From CAYVUV01 sp964455095 (GTDB lineage: Bacteria > Desulfobacterota > Binatia > HRBIN30 > CADEER01): a stretch of 64,000 nucleotides of DNA. The stretch covers positions 3,050-67,049 of the forward strand of contig CAYVUV010000077.1 in the NCBI GenBank assembly GCA_964455095.1. Direction: 5' to 3'. Of the stretch, positions 1-8,375 are shown piece by piece (position 1 is the stretch's first letter; each line of letters begins with the position of its first letter). Under the pieces are notes generated by a model. That model was not told the DNA's origin. It ran no database searches and saw nothing but the letters and a program-made list of their open reading frames with translations. The position numbers and the translations under genes were made by a program.

Positions 1-1
1 C

Positions 2-361
2 GGCAACAACCTCTCTGCCGGTCAGCGTCAACTGCTCGCGTTTGCTCGCGCGCTCGCGTATCGCCCGACCGTGCTGGTGCTCGACGAGGCGACCTCGAGC
101 GTGGATACCGAGACGGAGCTGCTGATTCAGGACGCGCTGGCCAAGCTGATGCGCGACCGCACGGCGCTGGTCATCGCCCACCGACTGTCTACCATCGAGC
201 ACGTCGACCGTATCCTGGTCATCCACGGCGGCGAGATTCGCGAACAGGGCACGCACGCCGAGCTGCTGCAGCAGCGCGGACTCTACTACCGGCTGTACCA
301 GCTGCAGTATGCGCAAGGGCTCCCTGCTCCGCAGCAGGCAGCCGAAGCCGCGACCCTGTGA
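2..361 (+). CDS. ABC exporter, C-terminal part of the ATPase domain (partial)
   Basis: The frame is already open at the window edge, so only about the last 119 residues are present. They are the C-terminal half of an ABC nucleotide-binding domain: signature NLSAGQRQ at the very start, Walker B VLVLDEATS, D-loop SSVD and switch IAHRLST. The tail YYRLYQLQ is typical of exporters in which permease and ATPase are fused (MsbA/MDR class), so a membrane half probably lies upstream; that is inference. The stop overlaps the next start by four bases (GTGA, 358-361), which suggests translational coupling with the aminopeptidase gene. The substrate cannot be told. Confidence 0.9.
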   Translation, partial: GNNLSAGQRQLLAFARALAYRPTVLVLDEATSSVDTETELLIQDALAKLMRDRTALVIAHRLSTIEHVDRILVIHGGEIREQGTHAELLQQRGLYYRLYQLQYAQGLPAPQQAAEAATL

Positions 362-1608
362 AGCGGTTCGGGTGGAGTCGGGCCGTCGCGGCGGTCGTCA
401 TGCTGACCGTCGTCTCGGGCTGCGGGGTGGGTTACGTGGCGCGCGCTGCCTACGAGGAGGCGCGCATTCTCTGGCGCCGCCAATCGATCGCCACGCTGCT
501 GGCCGGCGATCTCGACACCGCGACCCGCGCGCAGCTCGAGCTCGTCCTCTCCGTACGGACGTTCGCCGCTGACCGCCTCGGTCTGTCGGTGGGTGGCAGC
601 TACTCCTCGCTGGCGCGCGTCGATGCCGATCAAGTCGTGCACGTGGTCACCGCGGCGCGTCGCGATCGCCTCGAACCGTATACCTGGTGGTTCCCGGTCG
701 TCGGGCGCGTGCCGTATCGCGGCTACTTCGACCGCGCTGACGCTGAATCCCTGGCCCGCGACCTCGAAGGCAATGGCTACGATACCTACGTGCGTCCGAG
801 CGTCGCTTTCAGCACCCTCGGGTGGTTTGCCGATCCCCTGTTGTCCAACCTGCTCCGGCTGGAGCAAGCCGAGCTCGCCGACGTCATCCTGCACGAGCTT
901 CTGCACAATACGCTCTACGTGTCGGGGCAGGCCGGGTTCAACGAGTCGTTTGCCAGTTTCGTCGGCGGCCGCGGCGCGATCGCCTTCTTCGCCGCGCGCG
1001 GCGACGTGTCTCAGGCGGAGCGCGCCGCGGCCCTCTGGGCGGATACGCGCGAGTTCTCGGACCTGCTCGGTCGAGTCATTCGCCGGCTCGACGCGGCGTA
1101 CGCCGGTCGGATTGACGCCGGCGCCCGAGAGGCCCTCCTCGCGGCGGCGCAAGACGAGTTTCGCCAACACGCCTGGCAGACGGGACAGTTCCGCGGCGTC
1201 GGCGAGCGGCCACTGAACAACGCCATCATCGTTCACCAACGGCTGTACAACGACCGGCTGGCGCTCTTCGAACAAGCCTATGTCAAAGCGGGGTTCGATC
1301 TGCGTCGAACCATCGAGTGGATCGCAGCGCAGGTGGCTCGCGAAGCCGATCCGTTCGAGGCGTTGGCCAGGGCCGTGGGCGCCGACGGCTACGGCTCGAT
1401 CGATTCGAGCCGCTGCAACCCCGAGCGCACCGAACCGAGCACCACGGCGATGATCAGCAGGGCCACGGCCGCGAACGAGGCAGCGATGCTGACCTGCGCC
1501 GAGGTCGCGAGCGGCACGCCGGTCAGTCGGCTGCTGAAGACCGCATACACCGGCCATGCTTCGAGCACGACCACGGCGCCGATGAACGACATGCAGAGGA
1601 CCATGTAG
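358..1608 (+). CDS. Predicted zinc aminopeptidase (COG4324-like), lipoprotein-like N-terminus
   Basis: A 416-residue protein starting at GTG. Residues 1-22 form a signal segment ending VVSGCG, which could be a lipobox, so a membrane-anchored lipoprotein is possible. Around residue 180 the zinc-protease motif HELLH appears, followed about 15 residues later by FNESFASFVG, where the Glu may be a further zinc ligand. This pattern fits the family called 'predicted aminopeptidase' (COG4324, Pfam Aminopep); no substrate is established. The family-like part ends near FEALARAVGA (about residue 343). The last 70 or so residues run antisense over the end of the convergent permease gene and look like read-through sequence rather than a conserved domain. 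Family assignment is moderately secure; the C-terminus is doubtful. Confidence 0.8.
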   Translation: MKRFGWSRAVAAVVMLTVVSGCGVGYVARAAYEEARILWRRQSIATLLAGDLDTATRAQLELVLSVRTFAADRLGLSVGGSYSSLARVDADQVVHVVTAARRDRLEPYTWWFPVVGRVPYRGYFDRADAESLARDLEGNGYDTYVRPSVAFSTLGWFADPLLSNLLRLEQAELADVILHELLHNTLYVSGQAGFNESFASFVGGRGAIAFFAARGDVSQAERAAALWADTREFSDLLGRVIRRLDAAYAGRIDAGAREALLAAAQDEFRQHAWQTGQFRGVGERPLNNAIIVHQRLYNDRLALFEQAYVKAGFDLRRTIEWIAAQVAREADPFEALARAVGADGYGSIDSSRCNPERTEPSTTAMISRATAANEAAMLTCAEVASGTPVSRLLKTAYTGHASSTTTAPMNDMQRTM

Positions 1609-3164
1609 ACCAGCCCGCCGCCGCTCGCAGCGATTTTCGCCGCGTTGTCGGCGTCGAAGTTCGGGTAGTGCGCGCCGACCGCCAGTGCGAGCGCGACAAT
1701 CGCGACCACCATCCCGCCCAGCGTGACGGCGGAGAGCCACATCATGAAGGGCATCACCTGCAGATAGGAATTGGTCGCGCAGACCAGGATCTCGCCGAGC
1801 AGCAGCAGCGGCACGAGCCCCGTCCAGAACTTTGCCCACCACAGGCGCTGCAGGGGCAACGGCGCCGACTTCAACATCCAGAACGCACGCCCCTCGAGGC
1901 TGAATGACGGAAATACAAAACGCACCGCGACCGACGCGATCACGAAGGCGGCCAGGGCGAGGTTCAGGAAGGCGACGACGTTTTTGAAGTAGAACGTCAC
2001 CAGCCGGTTGCCCTGCAGCGGCAGAACGCTGAAGTTGTAGACGTAGACTACCACCAGGGCGAGCAGCAGGATCAACTGCGACCACTGACTGGTGTCGCGG
2101 AAGAAAGTTTTGATTTCCTTGGTGACGATGACGCGCGTCTGCTGGCCAAGGCGCGCGGTGAGGACCGCCAGGACGCGCTCCCAGATGGCGAGCTGGGTGA
2201 ACCGCGCCTGTCGCCCCTCCTGTGCTTTGGTCCAACCGGCCAGGTGCAGTCGTTCGACGACCTGCTCGGCTGCCATCAACGAGACCGCGGCGGTGCTCGC
2301 CAGCAGGAGCAAATAGAAGAACGGGGTGCCCTCGCGCAGTCCGAGGAGGGGAAAGAGGATCTCGGTCGCCCACGTGCTGGGGAGGAACGTCCACTCCGGC
2401 GTCTGCATGGCGGCGATGTACGCCATGAAGTCGGCGAAGCCCTCCGGGTTCACCAACCGCTCCGGCCGCACGAGCCGAAACATCATGTAGAGCAGGGCAA
2501 CGGCCAACATCGAGAGCAGCAGGAGAATGTCCTTGGTGCGCCGCGCCGGGAAGACGTTGACCAACACCGTGGTGATGATCACGCCGAGCGCGGCGGGAAT
2601 GATCACGAAGAGCGGCAGGGTCAGCGCCGTCATCGCGTAGAAGGCCGGACCGGTATCGTGCACGACGCCATAGGCGAGAAACGCTGGCGCGGCGAACAGC
2701 AGCATCATCCACGATGAGTCGATCAGAGTCTCGGCGAAGCGCGCATAGAAGAATCGCCGCGACGAGATCGGCGCGGCGACGAGACGATCGAGGTCGCGCG
2801 CCAGGAAGAACGTCGAGAGCGTGGTGATGATGTTGGAGAAGAGGAGGATCGAGAAGAAGGTGATGAACACCATGCCGAGCAGCTTGTACGTGAGGACAGG
2901 GCCGAACTCGGGCACGGCGAGGAAATAGCTGAGCGCGCGGTAGAAGAGGGCGAAGATGCCGCTGCCAAAGGCGAGCGCGAGGGCCGCGAAGCCGCTGAGG
3001 CGCAGGCGCCCGGCGTGGGTGAGCTGCAGGTAGCGGTTGCGCATTGCCAAGCGGCGCGGTGCGAGGAGCCGCCACAGCGCGGTGAACGGGCCACAGACAG
3101 CCGGCTCGAGCCGTCCGGGGTGCAACAGGACGCCGGCGGGGCGTGGCAGCGCGCCGTTTGCCAT
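1389..3164 (-). CDS. ABC transporter permease, large multi-spanning (ABC-2-like)
   Basis: A 591-residue membrane protein with about a dozen hydrophobic segments, for example near residues 50-75 (FAALALAFGSGIFALF), a cluster of spans in the middle, and a last span ALLIIAVVLGSV followed by a short cytoplasmic tail. The frame is open upstream to 3251, but the ATG at 3164 begins one base after the stop of the ATPase gene, the natural coupled start. It is the membrane partner of the ATPase encoded at 3166-3927. The architecture resembles the putative ABC-2-type permeases of Pfam ABC_tran_2 (PF16949). The substrate is unknown. Its last 220 bases overlap the end of the convergent aminopeptidase ORF. 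Confidence 0.85.
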   Translation of the reverse strand: MANGALPRPAGVLLHPGRLEPAVCGPFTALWRLLAPRRLAMRNRYLQLTHAGRLRLSGFAALALAFGSGIFALFYRALSYFLAVPEFGPVLTYKLLGMVFITFFSILLFSNIITTLSTFFLARDLDRLVAAPISSRRFFYARFAETLIDSSWMMLLFAAPAFLAYGVVHDTGPAFYAMTALTLPLFVIIPAALGVIITTVLVNVFPARRTKDILLLLSMLAVALLYMMFRLVRPERLVNPEGFADFMAYIAAMQTPEWTFLPSTWATEILFPLLGLREGTPFFYLLLLASTAAVSLMAAEQVVERLHLAGWTKAQEGRQARFTQLAIWERVLAVLTARLGQQTRVIVTKEIKTFFRDTSQWSQLILLLALVVVYVYNFSVLPLQGNRLVTFYFKNVVAFLNLALAAFVIASVAVRFVFPSFSLEGRAFWMLKSAPLPLQRLWWAKFWTGLVPLLLLGEILVCATNSYLQVMPFMMWLSAVTLGGMVVAIVALALAVGAHYPNFDADNAAKIAASGGGLVYMVLCMSFIGAVVVLEAWPVYAVFSSRLTGVPLATSAQVSIAASFAAVALLIIAVVLGSVRSGLQRLESIEP

Positions 3165-3165
3165 C

Positions 3166-3927
3166 TCAAGCCTGCGCGCCGGCGTTCTGGGCGGCGTCTT
3201 CCTCGCCACCCGTAAGACCCAGGAAGATGCTCTCGAGCGTCGACTGCGCATGGTGTCCCGACTGCGTGCGCAACTCCTGCATGGTGCCGAGCGCGATCAG
3301 CTGCCCGCGGTTGATGATGCCGATGCGGTCGCACAGCTCTTCGGCAACCTCGAGGCTGTGCGTCGACATGAACACCGTGGCGCCGTCGGCCGCGAGGCCG
3401 CGGAAGATTTGCTTGAGCAGGCGGGCGCCGCGTGGGTCCATGCCGACGGTGGGCTCGTCGACGATCAAAATGCGCGGTGCGTGCATCAACGCCGACGCCA
3501 TTACCAGGCGCTGCTTCATGCCGTGCGAGTAGCTCTCGGCCAGTTCGTGGCGCCATTCCTCCAGATCGAACACCTGCAGCAAGCGCTCGCGGCGCGCCGC
3601 TTTGTCGGCGCTGGGGATGCCGTAAAGGTCGGCGTTGAAGTCGAGAAACTCGGCGCCGGTGAGCTTCTCGTACACGTGCGGCCGGTCGGGAACGAACCCG
3701 CACAGCTGCTTTGCCTGTAGCGGCTCGCGGTGCAGGTCGTACCCGCCGAGGAGCACCTGCCCGCCGGTCGGCTGCAGTAGGCCCATCATCATCCGGATGG
3801 TGGTCGTTTTCCCGGCCCCGTTGGGGCCCAGAAAGCCGAATATCTCACCCGCGGGGATAGCGAGGCTCAAGCGATCGACCGCGAGGCCGTGGCCGTAGCG
3901 CTTGCTCAACTCGCGCAGTTCAATCAT
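3166..3927 (-). CDS. ABC transporter ATP-binding protein
   Basis: A 253-residue ATPase subunit with every nucleotide-binding motif: Walker A GPNGAGKTT (residues 34-42), Q-loop region, signature YSHGMKQR, Walker B ILIVDEPT, and switch histidine in MSTHSLEVAEELCD. The closest class is the NatA/CcmA type that pairs with ABC-2 permeases. The ATG at 3927 follows a good Shine-Dalgarno (GGAGGT read on the minus strand, about 5 bases upstream). It is followed directly by the permease gene, forming a two-gene export cassette. The acidic and alanine-rich C-terminal tail (GGEEDAAQNAGAQA) is not part of the fold. The substrate is unknown. Confidence 0.93.
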   Translation of the reverse strand: MIELRELSKRYGHGLAVDRLSLAIPAGEIFGFLGPNGAGKTTTIRMMMGLLQPTGGQVLLGGYDLHREPLQAKQLCGFVPDRPHVYEKLTGAEFLDFNADLYGIPSADKAARRERLLQVFDLEEWRHELAESYSHGMKQRLVMASALMHAPRILIVDEPTVGMDPRGARLLKQIFRGLAADGATVFMSTHSLEVAEELCDRIGIINRGQLIALGTMQELRTQSGHHAQSTLESIFLGLTGGEEDAAQNAGAQA

Positions 3928-4073
3928 TCCGGACCTCCATCGTGGCGTGCACGGGGAGGCGAAGCAAGATCAATGCCCCCGAATCGCCGAGGCCCTCGCG
4001 TCCGAATCGGATTTTCACCCCGTTGCCGACGTTACCCTCGTACCGGCTGACCGGTTCCAGGCCTTTTTGGTAC

Positions 4074-4457
4074 CTAGACCTCGGTGCGCAAGCGAACGCG
4101 GCGTTCACGCGTGGGTCCCGCCCAGCGATAGCGCCGCAGGTCGACCTGGCCGTGCGCGTCGAAGGCGACGCCTTCTTGTTCGAGCAGGTGGCGCTGCAGG
4201 TCGGGGCGAAGCAGATCGCCGCGGCAACTGATGTGCCCGGCGGCATTGATGACGCGCTGCCAGGGCACGGTGCCCATCAAACCGCCGGGCAGGCGCGCGA
4301 GCGCCGTGCCCACGGCACGCGCGGCGCGCGGGTGACCGAGCATGGCGGCCACCTGGCCGTAGGTCACGACCTTGCCGCGCGGGACGTGGCGCACCATCGC
4401 GTAGACGGCGCGCGCGAACTTCGGTTGCGGGGCGGCCGGCGGACGCGACGCGCTCAT
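4074..4457 (-). CDS. Alkyltransferase-like protein (ATL), DNA-lesion sensor
   Basis: A 127-residue protein with the DNA-binding domain of O6-alkylguanine-DNA alkyltransferases: VPRGKVVTYGQVAAMLGHPRAARAVG (helix-turn-helix with arginine finger region), then VPWQRVINAAGHIS. In true alkyltransferases that last motif reads PCHRV; here Trp replaces the reactive Cys. This is the hallmark of ATL proteins, which bind O6-alkylguanine without repairing it and direct nucleotide excision repair to the lesion. No other catalytic Cys sits nearby. The ATG at 4457 overlaps the stop of the YciI-like gene by four bases (ATGA), so the pair is probably co-transcribed. Family is secure; biology here is inferred from homologues such as E. 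coli YbaZ. Confidence 0.88.
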   Translation of the reverse strand: MSASRPPAAPQPKFARAVYAMVRHVPRGKVVTYGQVAAMLGHPRAARAVGTALARLPGGLMGTVPWQRVINAAGHISCRGDLLRPDLQRHLLEQEGVAFDAHGQVDLRRYRWAGPTRERRVRLRTEV

Positions 4458-4732
4458 GTCTGTTTGGGGAATACCTGCAGGAACGGGTGCACCTCGACGC
4501 GTTCGAAGATGCCGTTGGTGACATAGGGGTCGCGCCCGACCAGCTCCCAGACCTCGGCGAGCGAGCCTGCTTCCACGACGATCAGGCTGCCGGCGCCGTC
4601 GGTGAGCGGTCCGGCGAGGCGGACCCGGCCGTCCTCGGCGAGCGGTTCGAGGTGGGCGAGGTGCGCCGGACGGTGTTGCGGGCGTTTTTCCTTCGCGTCG
4701 CGCGCGTCGTGGCCGATGATGACGAAGAGCAT
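4454..4732 (-). CDS. YciI-like protein
   Basis: A 92-residue single-domain protein with the YCII fold pattern: MLFVIIGHDARDAKEKR at the start, HLAHLEPLAEDGRVRLAGPL in the middle, and SLIVVEAGSLAEVWELVGRDPYV at the end, where the Asp-Pro-Tyr is typical. Homologues are small ferredoxin-like dimeric proteins, some with muconolactone isomerase-like or dehydrochlorinase activity, but most have no assigned reaction. The frame extends upstream to 4804; the ATG at 4732 is chosen because family members start exactly at this strand. It overlaps the ATL gene by four bases. Confidence 0.85.
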   Translation of the reverse strand: MLFVIIGHDARDAKEKRPQHRPAHLAHLEPLAEDGRVRLAGPLTDGAGSLIVVEAGSLAEVWELVGRDPYVTNGIFERVEVHPFLQVFPKQT

Positions 4733-4860
4733 GTGTGTGTCTCCCCCCACGGTCAGTTTCGGACAGCGCTTCCATAGCGAATCGCGTCGGGTCGGTGAAG
4801 TCACGCGATCGGTGCGTGCGGTCTTGCAGTACGCGTGGTCGGTCCCTAGGGTGCCGGAAT

Positions 4861-5229
4861 ATGGTTGACGCGCATCGCCCGCCGGTTCCCTCGGCGCTGG
4901 AGCATCTGATCGACGGGTTGTCCGAATTGCAGACGGTGCTCGGCGATGCCGCGCGACAGGCGATTCCGATCGTGCAGGCGCGCTTGACCGAGGCCATGGC
5001 CGCGCGCGATCGGGGCGATCCGGTGACGTCTATGCGCGCCATCGCGGCGGCGATGGAGCAGTTGGCAACCCTGGCCGATCGTCTCGACCCGCAGGAGGGG
5101 GCCATGATGCGCGCCGTCGCGACCCATTTTCAGACGGCGCTGATGCGCGGTGACCTGCCTGAGATGAAACAGGGGTTGGATGTGATGTTCGACCGCTCGG
5201 GCGCGCGCGTGCGCGGCAAAGACCGTTGA
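4861..5229 (+). CDS. Hypothetical helical protein
   Basis: A 122-residue protein I do not recognise. It starts at the ATG at 4861, in the divergent gap from the YciI-like gene; the open frame upstream lacks protein-like character. The sequence is predicted almost wholly helical and rich in Ala and Leu, with no signal peptide or membrane span. Its middle (AAAMEQLATLADRLDPQEG) looks like a helical hairpin. A weak promoter-like pair, TTGCAG and TAGGGT with a 17-base spacer, lies about 20 bases before the start. It precedes the beta-barrel candidate by 16 bases on the same strand, so the two may be co-transcribed. Confidence 0.65.
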   Translation: MVDAHRPPVPSALEHLIDGLSELQTVLGDAARQAIPIVQARLTEAMAARDRGDPVTSMRAIAAAMEQLATLADRLDPQEGAMMRAVATHFQTALMRGDLPEMKQGLDVMFDRSGARVRGKDR

Positions 5230-5245
5230 CCGGGTCGAGCCGTTC

Positions 5246-6406
5246 GTGCGCGCTGGACTCGAACGCCACGCCACGCTCGCTACGCGCGCGGTGGCGAGCG
5301 CACTAGCGGCATTGGTCTGCGTTGGCGCGACTGCCGAGGCGGAAGAGTTCCTCTTCCTCGGACCGGCTCCGGCGCGCAACTACCAGCCCATTCAGCTCAT
5401 CTTCCTGAACTTTCCGTTCGAGCGCGCGGCGACGGTGGGGCGGCACCAGCTCTCCCTGCACCTCGACAGCGCCGAGAGCAACGAGATCGCGACGACCGAT
5501 TCGCCACTTCAATCGACGCTGAAGTTCGAGACCAATCGCACCGTACTGGGGGTGCACTACGGGATCGCCGAGGGCTGGGAGGTCGGGATCGACCAACCCT
5601 TCATCACGCGTTTTGGCGGCGGCCTCGATCCCTTCATCGATGCGGTCGAAAAAGCGTTCGGCGCGGAGAACTCGGAGCGCGACTTGTTCCCGGACAACAC
5701 GTTCGGGGCGTTCATCGTCGCGCGCGACGGCCAGGTCGTGTTCAAGGGGGATGAGGAAGAATTTCAGCCGGGAGACCTCTGGTTCTCCGCCAAGCGCGAG
5801 ATTCGTCTCGCCGAGCCGTGGCCGCTGTTGGCCGTGCGCGCCGCGATCAAGGTGCCGACCGGTAGCGAGAATGCCGTGCTCGGTAGCGGCAAGCCCGACT
5901 TCGGTCTGGGGCTGGCGGCGGAAAAGCTCGTCCTGCGACGCCTGATGCTCTATTTGAACATGAACGTCGTCTATCCGACGGGACCGATTACGTCTCTCGA
6001 CCTCACGCTCAATCCGATCTTCAGCCAGTCCTTTGCGGCCGAGTTCGCTTTGTCGCGGCGTTGGTCGGCGCTGTTGCACGAGGCGGTGTACACCAGCCCG
6101 ATGCACGGCACCGGCGTGCGCTTGCTCGACGGCACACCGGTGGAAATTGGGCTCGGGTTGAACTTCTCGTGGGACGAGCGCTTCGGCGTGCAGTTGCTCG
6201 CGATCAACAACGTCAGCCCGGTCGAGCCCGCCGCCGATTTCTCGGCCTTGCTCAGCATGACCCTGCGGCCGTGGGCGATCGTCACACCGCCGTCGACCGA
6301 GCAGGCGCCGCTGCCGCCGGTATCCGACCAACTGCACCGGGGCATTGCCGACCCGTCCGAGCTGCCACCGCTCACCGACAAAGTGCCGCCGGACGCATCG
6401 CACTAG
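5246..6406 (+). CDS. Outer-membrane beta-barrel candidate (DUF3187-like)
   Basis: A 386-residue protein starting at GTG with a signal peptide (ATRAVASALAALVCVGATAEA, cleavage near residue 32). The mature part alternates polar and hydrophobic residues as in porin strands (HQLSLHLDSA, LKFETNRTVLGVHYGI, LMLYLNMNVVYPTG, VEIGLGLNFSWDERFGVQLLAI). The stretch AIKVPTGSENAVLGSGKPDFGLGL is typical of DUF3187 and related uncharacterised outer-membrane proteins. A proline-rich tail after residue 350 (PPSTEQAPLPPVSDQ) lies outside the barrel. The likely location is the outer membrane; the cargo, if any, is unknown. Confidence 0.72.
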   Translation: MRAGLERHATLATRAVASALAALVCVGATAEAEEFLFLGPAPARNYQPIQLIFLNFPFERAATVGRHQLSLHLDSAESNEIATTDSPLQSTLKFETNRTVLGVHYGIAEGWEVGIDQPFITRFGGGLDPFIDAVEKAFGAENSERDLFPDNTFGAFIVARDGQVVFKGDEEEFQPGDLWFSAKREIRLAEPWPLLAVRAAIKVPTGSENAVLGSGKPDFGLGLAAEKLVLRRLMLYLNMNVVYPTGPITSLDLTLNPIFSQSFAAEFALSRRWSALLHEAVYTSPMHGTGVRLLDGTPVEIGLGLNFSWDERFGVQLLAINNVSPVEPAADFSALLSMTLRPWAIVTPPSTEQAPLPPVSDQLHRGIADPSELPPLTDKVPPDASH

Positions 6407-6486
6407 GTTGCGCGCCGCAGTTCCTTGACCCCCTGGCGTGGCTCGCGTAGATTCCGCGCCACTTTCCAGCTGCGGAGGAAGTTCCT

Positions 6487-7422
6487 GTGGGAGATATGCT
6501 GCGAGACAAGGTCGCGGTCGTCACCGGCGCCGGCCGTGGGATCGGGCGCGGCATCGCCTTGATGCTCGCCGAGCAGGGCGCGAAGGTCGTGGTCAACGAC
6601 TTCGGTGTCGGCCTCGACGGACGCGAGCCGACCAGCGGACCGGCCTTCGACGTCGTCGCCGCAATCAAACAAGCGGGCGGCGAAGCGGTTGCGAACAGCG
6701 ACTCCGTGGCGACGTGGGAAGGCGGGGCCAAGATCATCGCCCAGGCGGTGGAGACGTTCGGACGCATCGATGTCCTGGTCACCTGCGCCGGAATTCTGCG
6801 CGATCGAATGATTTTCAACATGGCGGAGGAGGAATTTGACAGCGTCGTCGCCGTGCACCTGAAGGGGACATTCAGCTGCGTGCGCCACGCCGCGCCCCTC
6901 ATGCGCGAACAGCGCTACGGGCGCATCGTCACCTTTGCCTCCGGGGCGGGATTGTTCGGCAATCCGGGCCAGGCGAACTACGGCTCGGCGAAGTCGGCGA
7001 TCGGCGGCTTTACCAAGGTCGTCGCGCGGGACCTCGGCAAGTACGGCGTCACGGCCAACAGCATCTGCCCGGTCGCGGCCACGCGCATGACCATGACTCC
7101 CGAGGTCCTGAAGGCGCGCGAGATCCGCAAGCAGCAGGGGATCATCCGCGAGGAGTCGGCCCTGCGCCAGCTCGAGAATCTGCATCCGGAAGACGTGGCC
7201 CCGATGGTCACCTTCTTGGCCAGCGACTTCGCCGCCAACGTCAATGGTCAATTCTTCCTCTGCGCCGGCAGCTCCTACTCGTTGCTCTCGCTCCCCCGGG
7301 CGGAGAAGACAATATATAAGGAAGGCCGCTGGACCCTCGACGAGCTCGACGCGATCGTGCCCGTGACCCTGGCGGAAGGCCTCGTGAACCCGGCGCCGCC
7401 GCGGGCCGAACGCGGCGCTTGA
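6487..7422 (+). CDS. Short-chain dehydrogenase/reductase (first of a tandem pair)
   Basis: A 311-residue NAD(P)-dependent oxidoreductase. It shows the Rossmann glycine motif TGAGRGIGRGIA (residues 14-25), the NAG-equivalent VTCAGILRD, the catalytic Ser in TFASGAG and the YxxxK pair NYGSAK. The glycine pattern and the DFGVGLDGR insertion resemble the (3R)-hydroxyacyl-CoA dehydrogenase unit of multifunctional beta-oxidation enzymes, so a fatty acyl or steroid substrate is plausible. The GTG at 6487 is preferred because GGAGG lies 9 bases upstream. A 45-residue C-terminal extension (EGRWTLDELDAIVP) is shared with the next gene, marking the pair as duplicates. Confidence 0.9.
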   Translation: MGDMLRDKVAVVTGAGRGIGRGIALMLAEQGAKVVVNDFGVGLDGREPTSGPAFDVVAAIKQAGGEAVANSDSVATWEGGAKIIAQAVETFGRIDVLVTCAGILRDRMIFNMAEEEFDSVVAVHLKGTFSCVRHAAPLMREQRYGRIVTFASGAGLFGNPGQANYGSAKSAIGGFTKVVARDLGKYGVTANSICPVAATRMTMTPEVLKAREIRKQQGIIREESALRQLENLHPEDVAPMVTFLASDFAANVNGQFFLCAGSSYSLLSLPRAEKTIYKEGRWTLDELDAIVPVTLAEGLVNPAPPRAERGA

Positions 7423-7433
7423 GGAGCGGACAG

Positions 7434-8366
7434 ATGGGCACGCGTTTGCAGGGTAAGGTGGCGGTAGTGACCGGGGGCGGGCGCGGCATCGGCCGCGGCA
7501 TCGCGATGTTGATGGCGGCCGAAGGTGCGGCGGTGGTGGTCAACGACATGGGCGCCAGCGTCGACGGCAGCGGGCAGAGCTCGTCGACCGCCGACGAATG
7601 CGTTGCCGAGATCGCGGCGGCGGGTGGTCGCGCGGTAGCCAACTACGACGACGTAGGCAGTTTTCAGGGTTCGGAGAACATCATCAACACGGCGGTCAAG
7701 GAGTTCGGCCGGCTCGATATCCTGGTCAACAACGCGGGCATCCTGCGCGACCGCATGGTGTTCAACCTGAGCGAAGACGATTGGGACAGCGTGATTCGAG
7801 TCCACCTCAAAGGCAGCTTCAACTGCAGCCGCCATGCCTCGCGGCAGATGCGCGAACAGAAGTCGGGACGCATCATCAGCATGTCGTCGACGTCAGGGCT
7901 GTACGGCAACACCGGGCAGGCGAACTACGGCGCGGCCAAGGACGGCATCGCCGGCCTGACGCGCGTGATCTCGCGCGACCTCGGCAAGTACGGCATCACG
8001 GTGAACGCCATCGCGCCGGCCGCGGCGACGCGGATGACGGCGACTGTCGGCGACGCGGCGCGCCAGGCGCGGGCGAAAAGCGGCGTGGCCGGGATGGGCG
8101 CGGAAGCGCGCAGTCTGCTGCCGCGGCCGCAGCGCGATCCAGACGATGTCGCGCCGTTTGCGACGTATCTGGCTAGTGACGCAGCCGCCAACATCAACGG
8201 ACAGATCTTCGTCGTGATGGGCGGCATCATTTCACTGGTCAATTACCCGGCGCCGGCGCGTACAATCACCAAGGCGACGCGATGGACTCCCGAAGAGATC
8301 GCGGCGCTGTTTCCCTCTACCCTGGGAATGGACCTCTTCAACCCGGCGCCCGCGCGGTCGGAGTAA
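7434..8366 (+). CDS. Short-chain dehydrogenase/reductase (second of a tandem pair)
   Basis: A 310-residue SDR closely similar to its neighbour upstream: TGGGRGIGRGIA glycine motif, NNAGILRDRM, catalytic Ser in SMSSTSGLYG, NYGAAK for the catalytic Tyr and Lys, and the same C-terminal extension (ATRWTPEEIAALFPS). The ATG at 7434 is chosen because GAGGAG (7421-7426) lies 7 bases before it and overlaps the end of the first SDR gene; the frame opens 15 bases earlier at a TTG. The pair is co-transcribed by position. It is probably an NAD(P)-dependent hydroxyacyl or related alcohol dehydrogenase; the substrate is not evident. Confidence 0.92.
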   Translation: MGTRLQGKVAVVTGGGRGIGRGIAMLMAAEGAAVVVNDMGASVDGSGQSSSTADECVAEIAAAGGRAVANYDDVGSFQGSENIINTAVKEFGRLDILVNNAGILRDRMVFNLSEDDWDSVIRVHLKGSFNCSRHASRQMREQKSGRIISMSSTSGLYGNTGQANYGAAKDGIAGLTRVISRDLGKYGITVNAIAPAAATRMTATVGDAARQARAKSGVAGMGAEARSLLPRPQRDPDDVAPFATYLASDAAANINGQIFVVMGGIISLVNYPAPARTITKATRWTPEEIAALFPSTLGMDLFNPAPARSE

Positions 8367-8375
8367 CGCCGGCAT

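Noticed and set aside
286..3075. A 929-residue minus-strand ORF over the first genes
   Set aside because: No motifs; it runs through the aminopeptidase gene on the other strand and through the permease gene in another frame. High GC content makes such frames common.
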